This document shows positions 39,701 through 51,700 of a stretch of 64,000 bases of DNA, piece after piece. The notes under the pieces are model-generated. The model worked only from the letters and a program-made list of their open reading frames with translations. It was not told where the DNA came from and searched no databases. The position numbers and the translations under genes are program-made. Each line of letters begins with the position of its first letter. Position 1 is the first letter of the stretch. The DNA lies in the NCBI GenBank assembly GCA_022266195.1, contig WHVY01000007.1, positions 3,038,001-3,102,000 of the forward strand, read 5' to 3'. The stretch is from Tetranychus cinnabarinus. Lineage: Eukaryota; Arthropoda; Arachnida; Trombidiformes; Tetranychidae.

Positions 39701-42700
39701 TTCTCTAAAATGGAATGAATTTTTTTCGTCAGAAAATTTTCAACCATTTATTTCAATATTTTGTAACATTTCATCGGTTCATTTCACTCCAATTTAGTCT
39801 TGTCCTAAAGTGATGAATATACATAAAGATAACAATAATGATGTCAGTAATAATAATCATGTGCTTATCATTATCATGTTACTTGAATGATATCATCAGA
39901 AAAATGTTATTTTCTCTTTTCTTATTTATATTTTGCTTTCTTTTTTTTCCTCTCCTCAACGCATTGATCATCAACTTGATGTGAAGCAATTGTTCAGGTG
40001 ATGACAACTATTACAGGGTAATCAAATGAGTTATCAAAATGACAATAAATCATTCCAAGTTATCTTATCATTGGCTTCATGCAACAACAATAATCAGACA
40101 AAACAGAGAAAACTTGCCTTCTATTCATTCCCTTAAACTTTTGCCAGAAACTTATTATTCCTTATTCAGTTAGGAATAAAATTATCTCAAAAATTGTCAG
40201 CAAATTCATAATCTAAAAAATTAAAGTCAGTAATTTGAACTCGAGAAAATTGTAATTCCAACGAAATCGTTGACGTTATGTTCGCAAGAGTCAACAATAG
40301 AAAAGTTCCACTATTGATTTCATGGAACTCTAATCAATATCAGATGATTCATTTTCCTCTTCTTTTCAAATCACTCAATCAACCATGTCAACCTTTTCCA
40401 TTCTTGTTTAATTAACTGTACTTTCGTAATTATCTAAATTCTTATTGTGACGCTCGAAGCATTGAAAAATACCTTTTCCCTTCGATCACTAATGCTAATC
40501 AATAAACTCGAACATGAAAGAGACAGAAATTTTTGTAATCAATTTTTTCATATCAACTTTATTCTGCTTTCAATTTGTTATCACATTATTTAAGAATCTA
40601 GTCATTCCCTGTTTTACCCTTTATCTCATTTTGCACGTTAAATCTACTTGCTCTTGTGATGAAAGATCTTTACATTGCTGTCTGTGTTTATTCCTTCATC
40701 ATCTTATTCTGATTATCTGTTTTATCAAGAAATGAACAGGAAAGAAACTCCCTGTAAATACTCCGGTTAATCCAATAAAAAGACTAGTTAAACCTTTCAA
40801 CACCTTGTTTGTGTTAATATTATTTCTTTATCCAAAATAATCATCAGTCTGGCTTCACTTTTAACCCAATTTTTCTTCATCAAACATTCCCTGTTTACAC
40901 AACCTGTCTCGCCCTGTTTACAATCAATTATTAAATAATAATTTCAGACAAAATCAAACAAAATTTCAAAATAATTCAACTTCTCAGCTCGACTAATGAC
41001 CAACATTGAAACATCAATGACTTTTAGATCTAAAATTTTCTCCATTTCTAATGAGTGCATCCTTAATGGGTTCAAGCATTTGGAGCTTCAATATCAAAAT
41101 TAGCTTGCGAAAGAAAGGAATTAAAGACTTAGAGCTCAAAACACAGAATTTGTTTTCATTACGAAACAAACGTGATAATGATTGAATGAAATGTCGACAA
41201 AAAAGTGATAAAACTTTTCTTGGGAAGGGAAAAAATATTTTAATCCATTTTTAAATGCATAAATATTACATTCAAATGGCATTTACAGTTTGAATGAAAC
41301 TAACAGCTTTTGCAGAAAAACTGAAAAGAGGAGAAGAAAAAAGTTTCCACTTTTTTACTTTTTCATTGAATTCATTTCTATTTCATGGTTCAACTTTTAT
41401 CATTAAAATGAAAAGTAATCTTTACCTAATTATAGCATCAAAATGCAATAAGATGATATAAAAAAGAAGGCGAAGAGAAAAAGAAGATAATTCTTCTAAT
41501 GCTACATCCCAAGTTGGATACTTGAGAGAATCAGATAAATAGTGATTCTGTTGATATTCACACAATGATATCTAATATCTCTAAATGCTGTAATGAATCT
41601 GAGCCTGAAATAAGGTAAACATTTTCTCTTCTTCTTCTCATTATTTTTATCTGTAAATGTCATTAAAGGCAATTGTAACAAGAGTGAATTTAGAGAAGAT
41701 GAATTTAGGTGAGAAAAGGCTGTTTCTCTGAATTTATTATCCACTAAATTATTTCATTGGAAAGGGTCAGAAAGGGAATAAAGTTGAATCTGAAAAATGT
41801 AGTTTTTATGCGCTTCCATTGGAATAGGACAAAACTGAGATTTTATTCATTCACCTAATATCATACTTTGGTATTTATCATTACATTTAATCGGTCAACT
41901 TTATTCCAAGTAAAAAATACATTTCCAGTAAAATCTCATGAAATCATATTCTATTGATGAACAGGGAAGAGAAAGCAAAAAAAATGCGATATTCTTTTAG
42001 CAAATGATGTTGATGCGACTCTTTTTTCAACTTGTAATAACAATTGTAATAATAATGATGGTAATGACGATAAATGTGATGACAATTTTTTCTTCGTCTC
42101 TTCATTTTCCCTTTTTCATGGACATTGAAGTCGGATAAGAAGAGCTTAGAATAATAGACTTTATCACCTCTCAGAATATCTTTTCCAACCAATCCATAAT
42201 ATTCATGGGCCTTGAACTATTTTCAGACTGACAATTGGCTTAACTTGCTCATCATGACTCTTGTTGATGATATTTGAAATTCCCTTACTTGGGATTTCCT
42301 TCAAGGTTTGAATGATGATTCAATTCTTCAACTGCAGGTTCATTGATCAAAGGAAAAGGTGAAGGAAAAGTCGAATTGTTTGCCCTTAGAACATCGGAAA
42401 AGGTTTCGAAAGTTGTTTTTGCTTTTTCGCTCTTTTCTCTCATTTCGTTTGGCTAATGAAACTTGATCTTTAAACAAGTGTCATCCAACGGGAAAGGTAA
42501 ACTATGAAAAGTTGAAGGGAATGAACAAGTTTATGAAGATGATATTGATGAAGATGAGGTGAAGAGGGAACAGACAGGATAAATAAGAAGCTTACTCAGG
42601 AGAAACAAAGTGAAGAGAAGGCAAAAAGTAATATGAGCAAGATGAAGATGAAGGCAAAACTGGTGAGCAAAGTTTCACCAGAAAAGTCTAATAACATTGC

Positions 42701-45700
42701 CAGACCATAATTCATAGCTTTTTTTACTCTCATCGGCACATTGTGCTCTCATATCCGAATCTGTTAATACCCTTGTGATCCATCATCTTTTGCACACAAA
42801 ATTTTTCAACTTCCTTTTTTGTCTTTTCCCATTTTCTTTCTTCCAGGATGGTGAAAATTGGTGAGGTGAGCAGAAATGAAAATTTCATCTTTTCTCTTTT
42901 TTTTCATTCTTCAACTATTCTTCAACTTCATTCTTGTTCACAGATAATTCAATTAGCTGCATCATTATTCCGTCCATTCAATTGCGCTAATTTTCATCAG
43001 TCGTTTGGAAGTTTTTTGAAAGAAAAGCAAATTTCGTCCAAAATTCATCGCAAGATTGGAAACATCATGTCATAAGTCAAGCTCTTTGAAGGGAGTTTTT
43101 TTCTCTTTTCTGGTTGCTTCTTCTTTCAAAATTCTTGCACTTGAATATTTTTGAATATCTTTCTTGTCTCCATTAACCAGGGATTTTCATGGTGGTCTAA
43201 CGGTTCTTTAGAGTTTTGATGAAAAGGCCGGTAAAGAGGAAAATGTAAAAGAAATGATTGTCCAGTTAAGCTTGAGTTATCAGATTGAATAAACTTGAAG
43301 GTTCAACATTTACGTTTATCCAAGGATAAAAAAAGGCAAATCCTTTTTCTTCCTCTTCCCTTCAGACGAAAATGCTTCTTTCCATGATGAAACCATGAAA
43401 AAGCGCAAAATAACAATACTAATAATATATTATGTTGGAAGATCACAGAAGAAACATTGTTACTCATCTTATTGATAAACTTTGTTTATGCATAAATATT
43501 ATATGCATGATGGAAGATACAACTCAACATATTCTGCTCTTCACCAACTTTGATTCTTTGACCAGAAAAAAACTTTTCCATGATTTAATGGACCTTATTG
43601 GCCATTTTATCATCAAAACATTTCTCACGAAAAATAGTTCTAACAAATGCATTTCAATTGTTGAACCCAAAATACTTCAGAAGTGTAATCATTTCAGAGC
43701 AATAAAAGCTCTACATTCATTCAGAGAAAATTTGAATTGAAAACTCTACAGTTCACAATGTTCGTCAGTTCATCATTTACTAACGAACTAACTTGTTCAG
43801 ATTAACTTCAAAGTGAAGTTGAACTTTTCCAAGTTAAATGAACTTGTAATTCCTTTTCCTTGCAAAATGATTTCGTCAAGTTATGAATAGTTTTAAATGC
43901 AAAATGCGAACCTCAAAAGTCTGTTGAGAAACTTTTCGAGCCCAAAGACATTTGATGAAAGCGAACCATTATTCAACAATAATTCGTGGTTGTTATTAAA
44001 TTGAACTTTGTCAATGTTTAATGTTTTCCTTCCTTTGAAAGGGCATAATTTAGAATCAGTTAAATGAGCAATAAATGTAACGAACAAAAGGGAAACAAAA
44101 CGAAACGATAATTTGTATAATTTCCTTTAATTGATGCGCTTTCAACTGATTCTCTATTCAAGCCTGTTGAACTTTAATGCCAACCTCAACAGCACTTTTT
44201 TTCATTCTGTATTTGAATTTCATCAGCAACTTTAGACATGAAAAAAAATAATTACCATTAACATTATAATCGTTATTTACAATATTTATTATCATTTTTA
44301 TTATTTATGAGATCATTAATTTCAGCTTTTATCCTTGCTTTGTAATTTTGATCCAAATTATCGTTAACACAATTCATTCGACTATTGATATTACAAGTCA
44401 ATTCAGGTGTAAATTGAATTTAATTCAAAGATAATAATTTTGCCTCATTAACCATCTTAAATAACAACAATATTATTCCAATTGGAATAATAGTTTTTCC
44501 TTTTTTCTCATTCACTTGTCTGTTATTCCAACATTCCCATGGATTCTCTTTACATGATAAAACAGAATAGAAGAAAAAGTTTTCTCACACTTTTCCGTTT
44601 ACTTTTCCACTGAACATATCATTGAATAAAAGGGTTTGAATTTTTTGCATTTTAAATCAAATTAAATGAGTTAACTCTTTTACTTTGGCATTGTGTCTGT
44701 GTTGCACCATTAACATGGTTATTGCATGTATCTTGGTTTAGCTACTTTAAATTAGTTTTACTTGTGTACAAGTGGAACGTGACTTTTGTTGTTGAATAGC
44801 TTTCCAATGAAATGTTCATTCAAAGTTCAACAATTAGCATGACAATAGACGAAATGAAGGTGCAAAATTAGAGTTGACTTCTTTCTTCTTCCCAACCAGA
44901 AGACAAATAGACTAACGCTTGACTGCTGATTTATGCTGACCAACAACTTGACCTTTCACTTTGATTGTTTCAATTGCTTTAGAAAACATTTGCTCAGCTC
45001 ATCACCAGTCAGGTTAAATTGGTTATTCAAGTCATTACTGTTCATTTAAATATTCAAAAGTAATTAAATCAAATTCGTTGAGCAAAAAATTGAAGTCAAC
45101 TTCAATCTTCTTTCGAGTAAATCAATAACTTTTCCAGCATCCAATTGAACATCAATTCATCAGTCGGATTGTTATTGTTCCAACAAAAGCTATGATTGAA
45201 GTTTGTGTGAGAACCGTGTTAATAGCGAAAGTCCAACTGCGAAGACGAAATAAGATCGAATGGAAATTTATTTTTAAAAATTCTAAAGTCGATTGTTTCT
45301 CATTTGTTTTATTGGTTGATTGAAGGCTATTGTTAAGGTGGGTTGTAGTTGACGTTATAAGATTGAATGCAGAAGAATGCACGAGAATAATGATTATTTA
45401 AGGAGAGAATGGATTATGCTGGGAATGATCAGGTTTCCCATTTATTTTGCCATTTATCTGAACTGACAGAAGGCTCATTATGATATTGTCATATCTTATT
45501 TTCGCTAATTAATGTACATCACACATCTTTCTTTTCTCTCTTCTTTTCCAGCCTCATCATCATTATCATCCTTGTTTCTCATCTTATTCTTTGATAAAAT
45601 AGCAAGCCTCATTTGATACCTCCTCACCCATCAACAATCAAAGATCAACGACCCGATTCAAAATCCAATATTTAGATAACTAACTTATGGATGAGTTATT

Positions 45701-48700
45701 ACTCGTTTTAAGCGAACCGATGCCAGCCATAAACAGATGAAAAGTTTAACCTCTACCTTGAAACTAAGTTTTAGTCAAGATTCGAACAGAAAAGTGATTA
45801 AATATCAAAGTTTCTCGAAGTAAATCGCAATTCTATTCCATTCCATATCAAGTGAAACCTAAGTGAAGTCGAAACGAATTTCCTGTCGAATAATTTCTAA
45901 AATTTATCTGCTAACGAATTCGCATTGGAAACTATTCAAGCTTTGAATTCACTTGATACTTTTGCTCATCCTGAATAGACAAAAATGAATGTTTTCGAGA
46001 ATTCATTCGAATTTTTGCCCAAAATTTTCCACTCTTTGAATTACCTTTTGAAATAATTTCTTTTCTCGAAAAAGGAAACGTTTATAGACGACTTTTGCAC
46101 TAGAAGGGAAGAGCTCCGATGAAAGATGAAAAGATCAGAAAATGTTTATAAAGATAATAAAGAACCGGAAAAGGAGAAAATATTCAAAATTCAGAAAATT
46201 TGAATGCTAAAGGAACCAAATAATTTCAATGATAATATTATTTCAAACATTTTTTTCTTCATTCCCTGTTTCAAAATGATATTGTTATTGGAAGAAGCAT
46301 AAAAAAACTACAATTGACTTTATTCTTGAGCTTCTCACTCTTCAATAGAAATGTTAAAGAAATTGAAATGAAAATAAAAAAATATTGAAATAATGTTGAC
46401 ATGATAATTCATAATTTATTTTCCGAGTCGAGATACATTCGAGAAGTAAAGATAATCTGATCAGAAGCAGCGTATTAAAGTAGAGAAGAAGGGAAAAAAC
46501 GAATAACAATTAAATTGTAAATTCAATTTCTATTCAGTTGATAATCAGAATTTAAAGATTTTTTTGCTCTCAACTTCACCAATATCAACAAAGAATGTAA
46601 ATTCAGGATATTCAGTTGAGTTGTTTTCGATTAAATTGAACAAAATGTCTTCCATTGTAAATGCGATGACTTTTGTGATGAGCAAAAAGGACTCAATTTC
46701 GGAACAATAAACGAGAAAATTCAACATTTTTTACGCCTTTGGAATCAATTTTCAATTGACAGGGAATGCCTTTTGTAAATTAGCCAACCATTTATAACCT
46801 CATAATTTGGGTCGCCATGAAATGCATCAAATTCTGAATTGATTTAATTTCGCCTCATTCTTCTTCTTCTCCTTTTTTTCATGAAAAATCTTGCAACTCC
46901 ATTCTCTGTGTCATCTATCCATTGATTTTGAACCTCTTTTCTTGATGCTTCACATTGTTAACATTATGATTCAAGTTGTAAGCCATTGTGCCCTGGTTCA
47001 TCCACTTTAATCGTGCATCATTCTTGTTCATCAGTCAACATGATGTATTCATATTTTCCATGATAAATGCATATCTCTTTATTCACCCTCGAATAACACT
47101 AGAGAAAGAAGCTTGGAAAACAAAACAAGCGAAACTTTTTTCCTTCTTTTCTTGCTTCTGTGGCAAAGAAAAGATTTCAATTTTTCTGCTTCTCACACTT
47201 GAACATATTTTTGGTTCACAAATAATCTTTGAATGTCACAGAACTGTGCAGATCAAAATGCTTTGTTAGTTTCAACATTTGCAGGCAGAAAGAAACTCAA
47301 CATTGAAACTGCATTCGACAAAAAAGAAAAGAGAAAATGAGAAAATTGGAAACAACTGCGAATTGAAATGAACAACTTTGGTTCGATTGCAGCTTAGATC
47401 AATTGACTTTAGCAAGTCCATAAGTACAGCGATGTTAATTTGTCAACCATTTCCATCATCCGATTCAAAATGAAGCACTTTATTTGCGTTCTTTTCGAAT
47501 CATATTTTACCTTTTCAATGGAAAAGCAAACACTTTGTTTTAAGTCTGATCTCGATTATGCTTGATCAAATGCAACAACAAGTTATGGTTGAGACTAAAT
47601 TTGTTTTCCATCAAACTCTGATTCAATTTGTCTGCGGAATCAATTCGAGAAATCGAATAATAGCAGAAATTGAAATCTGGAAAATCAATGAAGTCATTTA
47701 AAAATGACTTTCTGTCCAACATTGAATTGTTCACATTTCGTTATTAGCTTTGATTATTAGATGAAAAACGTTAAGAAGCATCTTCTAAGTCCATGAAAGG
47801 TTTTCTTTGAACAATTTAACTTTTATTTTCGTTTTGATGTATTCATTCATTTCTTGTTCAATTCCACTGCAATGAATGAAGTACTTGAATCATTAGTCAG
47901 AATTTATTGACGGAAAAAGTGTTCTCTCCATGTTTTTTGTGCCAATTGACTTGGTTGCATTAGGGTCAAGGGAACTGAACAGTGACTTGACAATTAACGA
48001 TAATGATGCAAATGATATTCCTTACTTGTAACATTTGTTTCAACATTTCCATAACTTTATTCTTAAAGTGATAACTAACGTAATGTTAATGATAAACGTT
48101 TTCACTCGTAATGTTGAAAGCCCATGTGATTATCCCTTGCATGCAATTTTGGTGAATAAATAAGTATGTGAGCGGAAAAAGTTAACAATAATAATCACCA
48201 TTCAAATGATATTTCGTCCACAGAATATGGATATTTGTTTTGCGTCGAAAAGTTTATCATAAAATCATGATGGAAGCGACCATTCAAAGTGAATATTTAT
48301 CTTTCAATGTTTATGTTTAATAATGGATGAATGATAATAAAAATCATAACAAAGTTATGAGCAAGAGTGGAATGGAAGAAATGGCTTTAATGACATTTCC
48401 ACTCCTTACATGATAAACTTGTTAAATCTTCATTTAGATAACGTCTCATTTGATAGTCTCATCAACATGAGCATTCACATTCTCATGACGTTCTGTTCAT
48501 CAGATAATTCATTTTAATCTTTCTCTCAACATTTGCTTGCCAACATTTTCACAATTCATTAACTGTCTTTATTCATCAATTCCTTCTCAGCATTTTGATG
48601 ATGTTTTTAATCAAATATGTTGATCGATTTGCTTTCAACTTCGAATGAGTGAATGTTGTGAAATTTGCAAAAGTTCATATTCGAGTGAATATTGTTGAGA

Positions 48701-51700
48701 GTAAATTGATGTCTATCAACTGATGTCAATTGCTGCCCGAAGCCATCTTTTTAACGAATAGTTGAGATATTTTTCTTTCAAATTTTGACGTTTTTACTTT
48801 TTCTCTGTATCTTTCGTTGTAACCAATTTTCAACATTCATCATTTTGACGTAAATTGTTCAACTTGAATGGTTTGATTGCCACAATTGGAATTGGTAATC
48901 ATGTAATTGAAAAGAGTTACTTTGAAGAGGCAAGTACTCGAGGAGAAAACTGTCTCAATGAAAATGTTCAATGGCAAGAGTCGAAAAGTAAGTCAATATC
49001 TCTTTGCCTTTTGTAACCGCAAAGATGTTTTGACGTTGATCTTATCTAAACATTTGACACTCACTTTAACATCAACTAAAATGATGACAAAAAGAAGTGA
49101 GTTTATTGCAATTTACAGTTTGATGAAAGTGAAAGACAAATAACTGGAAGAGGTGAAGTTGAACACTTTGCAATAACTTTTCAATTTTCATTTCCCTTTG
49201 CAAAGTTCAACACTTGACTTCAACTCGAAATTATTAAAACAATTGTGATGTAAACTACTGATGTATGTATTGAAACGAGAAAAAAAGTCAATACTTTTTT
49301 ATATTTTGCATAATGTTAAGGATTCCATGAAAGAAACCACAATCAGCAGATGCTTCATTCTGAACATTAGAGCACTGCTTGAAGCTAATAATAACTCGAT
49401 CTTAAAAACGATAGCTTGAATCAAAATTCAAGAAGGTTTATTTGAATAAAAGGAAGGATTCATTTGAAGAAGCACTCTATGGTTCATTCACTTCTTAAAT
49501 CATAGTTAAATCGTAATTTAGCAATTAACAAATCACAGTAAATATTTGTGAAGATTGAAATTGAGGCAATTACTGAGTAGACTTAGGAGAGGAAAGGAAC
49601 AGCTCGAGACTACCACCGGTCTTAAGTCAAGTTTGCTCTTCGGGAGTGAAGTCTAATTACAATGATTAATTTCAGAATGACAGCAATTAAGGACTTCTTA
49701 ATTCAAAGTTTGATGACGGGAACTTGACCGATGCCTAATACAATTGAGCACACGTTCATTCACTGACATGGTTGTCTTCTGATCTCTTATATTTTGTGTA
49801 TGAAGAGACAATCTGAATGTTTGAATTGGTTGAGGGAAGAGTGATGAGTACTCTTGGAGTAATTATTATAGAAATGCAAAATTTTCAGAAACCAAACTCG
49901 ATTCGAGTGCAATTATGATTATCGAACGAAAGTTTGAAAAATGAAGTTTGAGGACTTTTCTCCTTCCAATTGATCTTACTTACAATCGGATTTGATTTCT
50001 TGCTTTCCTCGCCTTTTCCAGGATAACAATTGAAGGGAAGAAAAATGTTATCATTGAAAACTAATTTCTGTGTAAATGATAATTCAAGTGTAATGAATAT
50101 GAGTTGATTTTTTTGTGAAAAGTTTTTTTCCTCTTTTCTTATTTAAATGATTTACATCATAATATTTGAATGATAAACTTTACATTGATGATACAAAAGC
50201 GATTTATCATTTCAACTTGTTTATTGTTGAAAGGCAAAGAGCAAAAAAGGAGAAACAAAAATGGTGTGAATATGATGAAAAGAAGACGAATCTAGTTTCA
50301 TGCATATTCTGAAAACCAATTTCTCCTCTAAATTTATACTGAAAATTTCCCTCTCTTCCACCATCTTTTCCCTAATCGTGGAATCGTTGAAAGAAAAAGT
50401 GAATCAAATTGACAAAAATATGTATATATTTCATTGTTGCAAACACTCAGTAAAAGTGAAATATGCTTCATTCAAATTAACATTCAATAGCATTTAACGG
50501 ATGATGACAGCAAAAAAAGAGTGTCAAATGAAAGGACAAAAAGTCGAGAGAAAAGAAAATGATTTTTGGCGAAAAAAAGTGTTGAATGTTGAATAATTTT
50601 ACGCTTTACTAAGTTGATCATGAAGGTTTCAAGTTTCAATTAATGTTAACTGTTGAAATTGTCCAACTTGTCTGGCGTTCATCATGATAATCACGAGTCA
50701 AGAATAAGATGGCAAAAAATTGGTTAATAAGAGGAAAATGATAATGATGAATTTTGGGTGAAATAAGTTAAGGTTGACATTGATGTATCATGCAATAAAT
50801 ACACAAAATGAGTTCAGGTTTTTTCCTCATTCCTGTTCATCTTCCCATTATCAATCCTTTTATGTGACCTTACTTTGCCACATCATCTAAATGTCAACAG
50901 TTATCTTCAGAAGGATGACAATAATCATTCTTCTTCTTCTTCTTCTTATTTTCGCCTTTCCTTCTCATTCCCTGTGAAAGTGTCACATAAATTGTTTATA
51001 CTCAAAGAGATAAGTGATGGTTGAAAATTGATAACATTGGTCAGACTCTCTATTATTATCTTTATATTGACAGAATATCTTTAAACACTGGGAGTGAAAA
51101 AGTTTTCTTGCTTCACTTTGGAAAGTCAATGAATAAACAGGTGAACGAGAGAAAAAATGTTTACTGAATATTCGCCTGTTTGCCTGAGAAAACCAATAAG
51201 ATTATGTTTATCGCCTGTAAGCATTTCAAGTTTACATTCCCAGTCAACCTTGTTTATCATTTGTGACAAATTTTATCACTAAAACATTGTACCTTGTCAG
51301 GTTAATATTCAAATGTTGGAGTGAAGAAAATGATTTCTGAAGAGAAATGGTTCAACATTGTTCAATGTATTTTATCTGCAATTAAATGATATTGACTGGG
51401 AGTGTAAAGTGTCATTCCCAGTCAATTTGATAACTCTTTTCATTTCACTTTTGGCAAGAAGCTTGACTGATGAATCGACTCGAAAAGATACTTAGTTGAG
51501 GTTTGTGATTGCCCGATGGTTAATGATTTTCCCTGTTTTTTCCTTCACTGGGCTTGCACTGGAATCAATGGCGAAACTAGACAAAGAAAATGTTGTCAAC
51601 AGTAAATGAAAAGTTTTTTCATGCTCACAGAATGGAAATGTAATAAAAAAAATTGTTGGAAATGCTTCTAATTGTTTGTGAAGCTGACTTTATTGGTGCT

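Noticed and set aside
43432..43740. A 102-residue frame on + in GPCR intron 1
   Set aside because: No recognisable domain and composition of AT-rich non-coding DNA. Over 12.8 kb and six frames one such run is not surprising.
49590..49660. GC-richer patch (with ACTACCACCGGTCTTAAG) as an LTR or retroelement end
   Set aside because: I found no repeat partner, primer-binding site or coding part, so it cannot be supported beyond a note.
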